Assembly: GCA_937860165.1 (NCBI GenBank)
Contig: CALMBE010000749.1
Location: 1-14,443, forward strand
Direction of reading: 5' to 3'
Source of the DNA: an uncultured Planctomycetaceae bacterium
GTDB lineage: Bacteria; Planctomycetota; Planctomycetia; Pirellulales; Lacipirellulaceae
Length of the DNA stretch: 14,443 nt
Shown here: piece after piece, positions 8,511 to 14,098 of the stretch
Position numbering within the stretch: position 1 is the stretch's first letter
How the letters are laid out: every line of letters begins with the position of its first letter
Translations under genes and position numbers: made by a program
The notes under the pieces: model-generated
Told to the model about the DNA's origin: nothing
Databases searched by the model: none
What the model saw: the letters and a program-made list of their open reading frames with translations, nothing else

Positions 8511-9905
8511 TTAGTGAGTGTGTCCAGCATGGGGGTCGATGCCCCCACCTGACTTATTCTTCAGGGCCAAGTGCATTTGATAGGCACCATGCCCCGCCAA
8601 GATATCGCCCGGGAACAAAGCACCGTTGTTGGCTACCACGAGTGAATCCCGGTCACGATGTTCGATATGCACGGACACCCGATCAAAGTGATCGCCGTCT
8701 TGTCGATAGACGTAGGTTTCAGCCCCTTCATCGACAATCGCATCCACAGGTAAGACTAGCTGTTTCTCAGCACGTTCGACGGGAATGCGCAGTTCCATCC
8801 GCTGCCCGGGCTTAAATCGCCATTCGATGAATCGTCGTTTGGGAAAGGGTTCTTGGTCTAAGACAATTGAATTCGGCAAACGGAGATAAAATCGAAACGC
8901 GCGGGACTCAGGGTCGATATGATCTGCCAGATACAAGAGCTTTAACCCATGAACGACCTCCTTTTTCTTTTCACCGACTAAGAGTATTCCCTCGACACTC
9001 CAGGCCTGTCTGGCCGCTTCGCGTAGTTGTGCCGCATCGTCTTCAAAGGCCCGGCCTTCGACAAATAATTCGCAATGATCGGCCAAGACCGCCAGTTCTT
9101 GCCCCGTGCTGACCTGCTCGCCTTGCGACACTGGCAGCGATTGCACGTGAAACAAATGATCTCCTATACACCCATCATCCTGATGTGTGTGATCTGGCGC
9201 AGAAATCGTGATCGTGCGCAGTAATTTACGCGTATCGAGAATATTCTTGACTTGTTCTTCGGTGATCCCGTGTACGACCAAAGCTTGTTGCTCGGCAAGC
9301 AGGGAAGCCTCGAGTTTTTGCTGTTCGTACTCTTGCTCAAGGATTCTCTTGCCGGGAATCACTCCCTCGGGCAGTGCTTTAAGCCTGGCCAATTCCCGAT
9401 TCACCACGTTGAGACTTTCAGAAGTGCGGAGGAAATCCCTTTGAGCAGCCACGACATCTTCATTGGTGATCCGCAGTTCAAAGAGTGGGCTTTCCTCTTC
9501 CACCGCCTGTCCCTCGACTGCAAATATTACAGTCACAATTCCCGTGATCGAGGCGGTGATATGGATCCGACTTCGTCCGGGGCGTTCGGCAACGATCGCT
9601 GGGAGCGTGAGTTTCCTTTCAAAGTCTGTCAATTGGACTTCAAAAGGCTTGTATCCGATGTTCTTCAAACCGTTGGCACTTAGCTTTATGGATTCCACTT
9701 CGCTATGCCCAGCATGGGCCTGTTCTGCTTCTCCGTGAGCGTGGTCGGAGTGGTCGAGTGCCTCATTATCATGCTCAGCTTCTTCGTGCTCATGATTTGC
9801 ATTGTGCTCAGAGGGTTGAAACACGAGCGAACGATGCCAATCGCGGGAGTAACCCACTCCAGCGAGTAAGCCCAGTCCCAGCAAAATCCAGACAAATGTT
9901 TTCAT
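8511..9905 (-). CDS. RND periplasmic adaptor (CzcB/CusB-like) with His-rich linker
   Basis: The membrane-fusion subunit linking the RND pump to the outer-membrane channel; 464 residues. An N-terminal hydrophobic segment (5-19) acts as signal or anchor. The linker at 34-67 holds nine histidines (HNANHEHEEAEHD, DHSDHAHGEAEQAHAGH). The first half of the barrel-sandwich domain starts near HITASITGIVTVIFAVEGQ. An alpha-helical hairpin (VAAQRDFLRTSESLNVVNREL to LLAEQQALVVHG) follows, then the second lipoyl half with PVSQGEQVSTGQELAVLADH, and beta-barrel and membrane-proximal regions to the end. The C-terminus is DPHAGHTH. CusB/CzcB relatives also bind metal, and the His tracts suggest a second capture site. 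No strong Shine-Dalgarno precedes the ATG. A dyad at 9921-9944 and a hairpin at 9975-9991 lie in the 120-base gap upstream. Confidence 0.93.
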   Translation of the reverse strand: MKTFVWILLGLGLLAGVGYSRDWHRSLVFQPSEHNANHEHEEAEHDNEALDHSDHAHGEAEQAHAGHSEVESIKLSANGLKNIGYKPFEVQLTDFERKLTLPAIVAERPGRSRIHITASITGIVTVIFAVEGQAVEEESPLFELRITNEDVVAAQRDFLRTSESLNVVNRELARLKALPEGVIPGKRILEQEYEQQKLEASLLAEQQALVVHGITEEQVKNILDTRKLLRTITISAPDHTHQDDGCIGDHLFHVQSLPVSQGEQVSTGQELAVLADHCELFVEGRAFEDDAAQLREAARQAWSVEGILLVGEKKKEVVHGLKLLYLADHIDPESRAFRFYLRLPNSIVLDQEPFPKRRFIEWRFKPGQRMELRIPVERAEKQLVLPVDAIVDEGAETYVYRQDGDHFDRVSVHIEHRDRDSLVVANNGALFPGDILAGHGAYQMHLALKNKSGGGIDPHAGHTH

Positions 9906-9920
9906 CTTGCAATATCCGAT

Positions 9921-9944
9921 TTATTTTCTGCCAGACAGAAATAA
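9921..9944. promoter_or_regulatory. AT-rich dyad just upstream of the adaptor gene
   Basis: TTA(T)TTTCTG at 9921-9930 pairs with CAGAAATAA at 9936-9944 around a 5-base centre: nine pairs with one bulged T. It ends 16 bases before the adaptor ATG on the minus strand. It could be an operator for an internal promoter or an mRNA hairpin near the ribosome site. No clear -10/-35 pair was found beside it. Confidence 0.35.
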
Positions 9945-9974
9945 TGCGCCTAGCGAAACGCGCGACTTCAGCAA

Positions 9975-9991
9975 CCGACGCAATGCGTCGG
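9975..9991. repeat. Perfect 7-bp hairpin inside the efflux operon
   Basis: CCGACGC (9975-9981) and GCGTCGG (9985-9991) flank a 3-base loop, in the gap between the small His/Cys-rich gene and the adaptor gene. There is no T-run on either side. It could attenuate transcription or stabilise a processed mRNA segment, allowing different amounts of the flanking proteins. Confidence 0.4.
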
Positions 9992-10025
9992 GAGAAGCAA
10001 ACAAGAGGGCCTGTTGGCAATCGCT

Positions 10026-10463
10026 TCAGATCTGCAAAATGCAATAGTACAGATGCAAAGCAGTTCTCGGTTTGATTAGGTTTCCGAGTGCCGCATGTTG
10101 GCCAACCATTGAGATGGTTGAGAGGAACTCATTTTCGACAATTGCCTTGGAATGTGAATCCAAGTGAGACTTTCCGTGTCCAGAAAATTGCGACACGGAG
10201 TTTTTCACGATGAACACACAGGGCAGACAATCACAAGAATGCTGACTGTGATGCGATCCCGTCTGTAAACCAGCCGGGGTTACAGTGGTGGTGAGTAGCG
10301 TTTCGGAGCAAACCGATTCACTACCGGTGTGTGTGCCATGCGAAGCTTCCAATCCATGCTCGTGCTCTAGGCCATGTTCGTGGTGGTCGCAATGACACAC
10401 TCGGCCCCACGAAGTGTGGGCCGTGAGGGTAAGAATCAGCAAGAATGTCAGCACGCGATTCAT
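10026..10463 (-). CDS. Small exported His/Cys-rich protein of the efflux operon
   Basis: A 145-residue protein of no family I can name. The chosen start is the ATG at 10463, with GGA 7 bases upstream, because it gives a clean signal peptide (MNRVLTFLLILTLTAHTSWG). An in-frame ATG at 10496 would add 11 polar residues before it. The mature protein begins with a dense metal-ligand tract, VCHCDHHEHGLEHEHGLEAS then HGTH, in which EHGLEHEHGLE is a short internal repeat. A second Cys/His cluster reads HHSQHSCDCLPC, followed by a less distinctive tail ending LHLYYCILQI. Its place between the channel and adaptor genes, 62 bases after the former, suggests a periplasmic metal buffer or sensor. Small His-rich exported proteins are found beside other copper or czc-type operons, but homology to any of them is not established here. 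Confidence 0.72.
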   Translation of the reverse strand: MNRVLTFLLILTLTAHTSWGRVCHCDHHEHGLEHEHGLEASHGTHTGSESVCSETLLTTTVTPAGLQTGSHHSQHSCDCLPCVFIVKNSVSQFSGHGKSHLDSHSKAIVENEFLSTISMVGQHAALGNLIKPRTALHLYYCILQI

Positions 10464-10525
10464 CAAAATTCCTACATTCCTTGGAGCTTCACCCATTGTC
10501 TCTCAAGATGCGGTTTGGGTCAATT

Positions 10526-11794
10526 TCAATCTTCAGCCGTCAATAGGCCCCCGATTACGGCGTGTCGCGTCCAAACGGTTTGGAGGGTTTTTAGGTATGC
10601 CAAATGGGTCCGGCTGTAGTTTTGCTGAGCCGAAAGCAACCGCAAGTAGTCCATGTCCCCACTTCCATAAGCCACCTTGACGAGTTTGAATGCTCGATCG
10701 GCATCGGGCAGCATTTGCTCGCGATAAGTTTCGGCCTGGGTCCGTGCCGACTGGAATTCGCGGAAAACCGTCGCCAGTTTCGCCTGCAATTCTGCTTCGA
10801 GCCGTCCAACGGCTCGCGTCGCCGCTAGCAATTCACCCCGTGCCTGTTCAATATTTCCTTCATTGCAGTTGTAGAAGGGGAGCGGCATGCCGATCTGCGC
10901 CCCCGCAACCGTGTATCCCGTGGCGTGATCATCCTGGACGATGGCTTGAATGGTGACGTTGGGAATGCGACCTGCTATTTGACGCCGCAGGTTCCAGCGG
11001 GCCCGTTCGATATCAAGCTGTAGGGCGGCCAGGCTGGGGCTCTCGGTTCGAACTCTAGTCCAAGCGTCTTCCCAAGCCCAATTCGGAAGTTCGCTCATGG
11101 GAAACTCAGCAATCGGCAAGTCCGCGAGTGACATTCCACCCAGTGCAGCTTCGAGCCTTTGACGGGCACCAAACAACTCGGCTTCGGATTGAGCGACCGT
11201 CACTTTCGCCGAATCCAACTCGAACCGGCTTTGCAGTACATCGACATCGCTAACTTCTTTGGCTGCTTTGCGCTGTTCGGTGAGCTTCAATCCCTGTTGG
11301 CTAGCATCGCGCACGTCGGTGGCGACTGCGATGGCACGCTCGGCAATCGCTGCTTCGTAATAGCGGATTCTCACGGCGCAGAGTACGCCCAATTGGACTT
11401 CGGCCAACAACTGTTCGCGGCGACGGATTTCCCAACAAGCGGCCTGCTGCTGAAGGTCGAGTTTATGACTGGTCACAAACTCCTGTTCAAGAAAACCACC
11501 TTGTTGACCACCGCGCCCCTCGTTGCCTATTTCACTCCCCAGGTATCCGACTACAGGATTCGGATAGAGTCCTGCTTGGATATACTCGCCCCGAGCGGCC
11601 CTCACCTTGCCGGCTGCTTCGGTGATCGCCGGGTGCGACAGGGCCATCGCCTCCAGTTCCTCGAGGGAAAATCCGACGATGCTCTCGGATTCGATCTCCG
11701 TATCTGGAACTGGCAACGGCAAAGGTTCCTCGGCCAGCAGCGCATTGCTAGCCAGCGCAGCCAACAGAAACCAGTGATAGATGATCCGAAGCAC
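10526..11794 (-). CDS. TolC-family outer-membrane channel (CzcC-like)
   Basis: The outer-membrane duct of the tripartite metal exporter; 422 residues, normal for CzcC/CusC-type proteins. A signal peptide covers about residues 1-21 (IIYHWFLLAALASNALLAEE). The two TolC repeats follow. The first opens with FSLEELEAMALSHPAITEAA and has the typical GLYPNPVVGYLGSE strand with its conserved YPNP. The second includes PSLAALQLDIERARWNLRRQ, GAQIGMPLPFYNCNEGNIEQARGEL in sections, and long coiled-coil helices to RLLSAQQNYSRTHLAYLKTL. The start is GTG (11794) and an in-frame TAG lies 12 bases upstream, so no longer start exists. GTGGG about 9 bases upstream is a weak ribosome site. As the first gene of the minus-strand cluster it probably follows the main promoter, which I could not identify. 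Confidence 0.93.
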   Translation of the reverse strand: MLRIIYHWFLLAALASNALLAEEPLPLPVPDTEIESESIVGFSLEELEAMALSHPAITEAAGKVRAARGEYIQAGLYPNPVVGYLGSEIGNEGRGGQQGGFLEQEFVTSHKLDLQQQAACWEIRRREQLLAEVQLGVLCAVRIRYYEAAIAERAIAVATDVRDASQQGLKLTEQRKAAKEVSDVDVLQSRFELDSAKVTVAQSEAELFGARQRLEAALGGMSLADLPIAEFPMSELPNWAWEDAWTRVRTESPSLAALQLDIERARWNLRRQIAGRIPNVTIQAIVQDDHATGYTVAGAQIGMPLPFYNCNEGNIEQARGELLAATRAVGRLEAELQAKLATVFREFQSARTQAETYREQMLPDADRAFKLVKVAYGSGDMDYLRLLSAQQNYSRTHLAYLKTLQTVWTRHAVIGGLLTAED

Positions 11795-11806
11795 GATGCG
11801 GGCCCA

Positions 11807-11968
11807 CTAAGTATCTCGCTCATAAATCAGAGCGATAGCACCTCGGGAGAGCAATCCACCGGCATAGCGAAATAGCCACGCTTTCCAGCGGTCGAAAAGT
11901 GACTCCCCCGACCATCGGTATCGGCAGCAGGGCAACACAAAGAATAGCCCTTTCAGCCGGAGGGCCAC
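11807..11968 (-). CDS. Possible small ORF starting inside the REP-like repeat
   Basis: An open frame of 53 codons (GTG at 11968, stop TAG at 11807) ends 12 bases before the channel gene. It reads VALRLKGLFFVLPCC, then RYRWSGESLFDRWKAWLFRY and AGGLLSRGAIALIYERDT. The frame stays open upstream through the repeat to 12017. Its composition is protein-like, but the GTG lies within the REP-like palindrome and there is no ribosome site. It may be chance, a leader peptide, or the tail of a lost gene. I do not recognise it. Confidence 0.2.
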   Translation of the reverse strand: MALRLKGLFFVLPCCRYRWSGESLFDRWKAWLFRYAGGLLSRGAIALIYERDT

Positions 11969-12007
11969 GACCTCCGGGAAATCCCGGAGGTAAGTGCACC
12001 TCCGGCT
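11955..12007. repeat. REP-like element (nested double palindrome)
   Basis: Outer arms AGCCGGAGG (11955-11963) and CCTCCGGCT (11999-12007) enclose an inner hairpin CCTCCGGG (11971-11978), AAAT, CCCGGAGG (11983-11990). All arms are perfect. The four alternating GGAGG/CCTCC blocks allow alternative pairings. A degenerate second copy is at 3750-3789. Structure and intergenic location match bacterial REP/BIME-type elements mobilised by RAYT transposases. No RAYT gene is in the window. Confidence 0.75.
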
Positions 12008-12046
12008 AGGCCGTTAGTGATCCAATAGCGGCGATGTGCTATCTTG

Positions 12047-12094
12047 TTTCAGCACAACGCTATCATTCCTCAGGATAATGCTATGATGCTGAAA
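12047..12094. repeat. Long imperfect inverted repeat before the SRPBCC remnant
   Basis: TTTCAGCA (12047-12054) and TGCTGAAA (12087-12094) are a perfect 8-bp inverted pair. Inside them CATTCCT (12064-12070) pairs with AGG and AATG (12072-12080), with a two-base bulge. The right arm overlaps the first codons of the broken gene, so this may be its former operator or leader hairpin. Confidence 0.3.
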
Positions 12095-12265
12095 ATAGTC
12101 AAGAACGCCGGTCCGGAGCGTGGTTACTGACTTACTGCCGAGGTCTTGCTACCGACGCCGAGAGAGAAAGTCTTCGACTTTTTCTCCGATGCCTTCCAAT
12201 TGAAACGATTAACTCCCGAGTGGTTGAAATTTGAGGTGCTGAGAGAGGGGACCCCGGGGGTGTAA
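12083..12265 (+). pseudogene. Broken SRPBCC (START-like/polyketide cyclase-type) gene
   Basis: Read from the ATG at 12083, one frame gives MMLKIVKNAGPERGY, a TGA at 12128-12130, then LTAEVLLPTPREKVFDFFSD and AFQLKRLTPEWLKFEVLREG before a TAA at 12263. The phrase PxPREKVFDFFSD...LxRLTPEWLKFEVL is the characteristic N-terminus of SRPBCC-fold proteins related to polyketide cyclase/dehydrase, which bind hydrophobic ligands and are usually about 150 residues. The rest of the fold (GTxIDYxLxLxGxPxRW and beyond) is missing in all forward frames. AGGA lies 7 bases before the ATG, so this was once a real gene start. A single C-to-T change in a CGA Arg codon could explain the TGA. Truncation by deletion probably removed the remainder. 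Confidence 0.7.
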
Positions 12266-12543
12266 AGATTTTTGTGTCAATAGTTTGTAGGTGATGCAAA
12301 GAACTCGCTAATTTTGGTGCTAGCTGATGCTAGTGACACAGAATTCCTTACAGCCCCCGCACAACAGGCTACACATGTTGTAACAAAGCTCCCGCCAAGT
12401 AATGAGCTCGAGATTCGATTTGCACAACACGCGAACAGTTTAACACGGTCTCTGACCGTGCGAAATCACTCGGAAACGTGCGGATTGGCTCACCTGCTTT
12501 GCTGCCGAGAACGGTTTCCGCTAGATGAGTGAAAAATGACAGC
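12266..12543. other. Gene-free stretch after the SRPBCC remnant
   Basis: No convincing gene is seen. Reading frames on both strands start at poor codons and show no family pattern. The only clear structure is the hairpin at 12444-12460. The stretch is plausibly decayed DNA left after the deletion that truncated the SRPBCC gene. Confidence 0.4.
12444..12460. repeat. Perfect 7-bp hairpin in the gene-free stretch
   Basis: CACGGTC (12444-12450) and GACCGTG (12454-12460) flank a TCT loop. It is stable and GC-rich but has no T-run on either side. It could be a transcription stop between the SRPBCC remnant and the CBS gene. Confidence 0.35.
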
Positions 12544-12559
12544 TGGCCCAATATTTGCA
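12544..12559 (+). promoter_or_regulatory. Candidate sigma-54 promoter of the CBS-domain gene
   Basis: TGGCCCAATATTTGCA has TGGC and TTGC separated by exactly 7 bases, as in the sigma-54 consensus TGGCACG-N4-TTGCA, and deviates from it at two of the specified positions. It points at the CBS gene. Transcription would start near 12570, leaving a leader of about 110 bases containing the hairpin at 12590-12608. Confidence 0.45.
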
Positions 12560-12589
12560 CGTTAGTCCCCCGGTTTCTTCTAGGGATCA

Positions 12590-12608
12590 CACCGGCGGCA
12601 GGCCGGTG
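12590..12608 (+). other. GC-rich hairpin in the leader of the CBS-domain gene
   Basis: CACCGGC (12590-12596) and GCCGGTG (12602-12608) pair perfectly around a 5-base loop, about 70 bases before the start codon. It does not cover the ribosome site, so a role in mRNA stability or as a protein-binding site is more likely than direct start masking. Confidence 0.4.
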
Positions 12609-12680
12609 CGTCCGCTTGCTCGTGGATCGGACCTTGCGGCCGGTTCCTGGAGGGCGCTCCAACGTGGGAGGACTCGATCA

Positions 12681-13172
12681 ATGGGCAAGACAACCCAACG
12701 GCTTTCTGGGATGCGAGTCGAGCATGTCATGGCCAGGGACGTTGTCGCGGTCCAAGCCGATAGTTCCATGGCCGAAGCTGCCAAGATTCTGCGCGATTAT
12801 GCGATCTCCGGCGTGCCGGTCGTCGACGACACTGGGCGATGTATCGGTGTCCTCAGTGCCTCGGACTTTGTAGACTCTAAGTCCGAGGAGAGTCCGGCCC
12901 ATCCTCCCGTCGTGCATGTGACTACCACCCCCGACAGCACTGGTCTGGCACGCGCGGAGGTGCTCGACGAAACCACAGTTCGGGCCAATATGTCGCCCAA
13001 AGTGGAGACAATTTTGGAACATCTGACTCTGGTCGACGCGGGTCGACTCATGTGCGAGGAGCATATTCACCGGCTGATTGTCGTTGATCGCCATGGCCGA
13101 CCCATCGGCATCGTAAGCAGCCTGGATCTAGTTTCGGCCCTAGTTCACGCCGCCGAAGAACTAGCAGATTAG
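12681..13172 (+). CDS. Stand-alone protein with two CBS domains
   Basis: A 163-residue protein consisting almost wholly of a CBS pair (Bateman module), a fold that binds adenosine nucleotides and signals energy or stress state. CBS1 covers about 11-66, from VEHVMARDVVAVQADSSMAE through YAISGVPVVDDTGRCIGVLS to ASDFVD. CBS2 covers about 100-160, from VRANMSPKVETILEHLTLVD through HIHRLIVVDRHGRPIGIVSS to LDLVSALV. A polar linker rich in Ser/Pro/Thr (67-95) separates them. The start at 12681 is chosen because GGGAGGA stands 8 bases upstream; a longer frame from 12555 has no such site and would add non-conserved residues. There is no signal peptide or enzyme domain. The partner is unknown. It looks monocistronic: a sigma-54-like promoter lies upstream and a hairpin downstream. 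Confidence 0.9.
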   Translation: MGKTTQRLSGMRVEHVMARDVVAVQADSSMAEAAKILRDYAISGVPVVDDTGRCIGVLSASDFVDSKSEESPAHPPVVHVTTTPDSTGLARAEVLDETTVRANMSPKVETILEHLTLVDAGRLMCEEHIHRLIVVDRHGRPIGIVSSLDLVSALVHAAEELAD

Positions 13173-13177
13173 TTAGC

Positions 13178-13196
13178 CGGCATCGTCTCGATGCCG
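13178..13196 (+). terminator. Terminator-like hairpin after the CBS gene
   Basis: CGGCATCG (13178-13185) and CGATGCCG (13189-13196) form a perfect 8-bp stem with a 3-base loop, 5 bases after the CBS stop codon. Downstream sequence has T-clusters (GGTTTGGATTTCT) but no continuous run, so efficiency is uncertain. Confidence 0.55.
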
Positions 13197-13248
13197 ACGC
13201 ATTACCGGTTTGGATTTCTGATCGGGCTTAAGCCTTCGGCCCAAGGGC

Positions 13249-13277
13249 TTGCTCGTCAGTCGATCATTCTATCTAAT
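13249..13277 (+). promoter_or_regulatory. Candidate sigma-70 promoter for the secreted protein gene
   Basis: TTGCTC (13249-13254) and TCTAAT (13272-13277) are 17 bases apart, with the -10 matching TATAAT at 5 of 6 positions and the -35 only at 3 of 6. The leader would be about 40 bases and end in AGGGA just before the ATG at 13322. Confidence 0.35.
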
Positions 13278-13321
13278 CGGGAGTTCCTACTCAAAATACG
13301 CTCACTCTTCCAGGGAAATCC

Positions 13322-14044
13322 ATGCAACGTTTTGCGATTCCAATTTCTTGTTTCCTTTTTGTGGTAACCGTCTCAATCTCATTGCCCGCGGAGGAATTGC
13401 CGCTCCTGGTAGAGGAGGATTTCAGCGGCGACTTGTCACGGTGGCACCTGTCCGACCCCGTGGGGGGCGACTCCACTTGGAAAATCATTAGCGACGCTGA
13501 ACAGGCCGTGGGCAACCCCGTGCTTCGCAGCCAGGGGGAAAGCAAATTCGAGCCCCCGCATCGCAGCCCCTGGAATATCGCGCTCTTAAAAGACCCGGTC
13601 GTCGGCAATTTCGAACTGAGCGTTCGTGTCCAGAACACCAACTATGAGGCCGGCGACCATCGGGACCTTTGTGTCTTTTGGGGATACCAAGACCCGGCCC
13701 ATTTTTATTATGTGCATCTGGGAGCTAAACCCGATCCTCACTCCTGCCAGATTTTTATCGTCAACGCTGCTGATCGAAATATGATCTCAGAGATAAAATC
13801 ACCTGGTACCCCGTGGGACCGCGGTTGGCACGATGTCAAGGTAGTCCGTGATTGCGCAAGCGGAGCGATTAAGGTATTTTTTGACAACATGAATGACCCA
13901 GTCATGACCGCCACGGACCAACAATTCACCTGGGGCCGGGTTGGTATCGGCACCTTCGACGACAACGGTAATTTTGACGACTTTGAACTGCGGGGTATCA
14001 AATTCGAGCCCGTTCCCACAACCGCTCGCCTTCCCGGCGAATAA
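13322..14044 (+). CDS. Secreted concanavalin A/LamG-like protein
   Basis: A 240-residue exported protein. The signal peptide runs to about residue 23 (RFAIPISCFLFVVTVSISLPA). The rest has the look of a single jelly-roll domain related to the DUF1080/LamG superfamily: FSGDLSRWHLSDP near the start, FELSVRVQNTN, a central DLCVFWGYQDPAHFYYVHLG, RGWHDVKVVRDCASGAIKVF, and a closing GRVGIGTFDDNGNFDDFELR. This pattern is frequent in planctomycete secreted proteins thought to contact polysaccharides. I see no catalytic signature and name no substrate. The start is supported by AGGGA 5 bases upstream. The gene converges on eda across a 45-base gap. Identification as a beta-sandwich domain is by pattern; any sugar-related role is inference. 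Confidence 0.82.
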   Translation: MQRFAIPISCFLFVVTVSISLPAEELPLLVEEDFSGDLSRWHLSDPVGGDSTWKIISDAEQAVGNPVLRSQGESKFEPPHRSPWNIALLKDPVVGNFELSVRVQNTNYEAGDHRDLCVFWGYQDPAHFYYVHLGAKPDPHSCQIFIVNAADRNMISEIKSPGTPWDRGWHDVKVVRDCASGAIKVFFDNMNDPVMTATDQQFTWGRVGIGTFDDNGNFDDFELRGIKFEPVPTTARLPGE

Positions 14045-14082
14045 ACCCAGCCCGCATAAATCTAACGATGACAGTTCGGACC

Positions 14083-14098
14083 GGTCGCTTCAGCGACC
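14083..14098. terminator. Hairpin overlapping the eda stop codon
   Basis: GGTCGCT (14083-14089) and AGCGACC (14092-14098) pair perfectly, and the TGA stop of eda (14092-14090 on the minus strand) lies at its tip. It sits between converging genes and may end transcription from both sides. No T-run is present. Confidence 0.4.

Noticed and set aside
10464..10496. Eleven-residue N-terminal extension of the small His/Cys-rich protein
   Set aside because: Starting at 10463 places a proper signal peptide at the very N-terminus; the extension would put polar residues before it.
11159..11875. 238-codon plus-strand frame opposite the TolC-family gene
   Set aside because: It is antisense to a clear TolC-family protein and shows no family pattern or ribosome site.
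11795..11954. Search for the main promoter and a metal-regulator operator of the efflux operon
   Set aside because: No -10/-35 pair of acceptable quality and no clear ArsR-, MerR- or CopY-type operator was found. An imperfect GCTC/GAGC repeat near 11819-11831 is too weak to call.
12314..12532. 72-codon plus-strand frame in the gene-free stretch
   Set aside because: It starts at TTG without a ribosome site, has no recognisable pattern, and overlaps a hairpin.
12369..12662. 97-codon minus-strand frame before the CBS gene
   Set aside because: Its composition is Arg-rich and non-globular, it crosses the sigma-54-like site and leader hairpin, and no family is recognised.
12555..12680. N-terminal extension of the CBS-domain protein
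   Set aside because: The internal ATG at 12681 has GGGAGGA at ideal spacing and gives a normal CBS pair; the extra residues are low-complexity and lie over the leader hairpin.
13229..13250. AAGCCTT/AAGGGCTT imperfect inverted repeat before the secreted protein gene
   Set aside because: The pairing is short with a bulge, and I could not attach a function to it beyond overlap with a possible -35 region.
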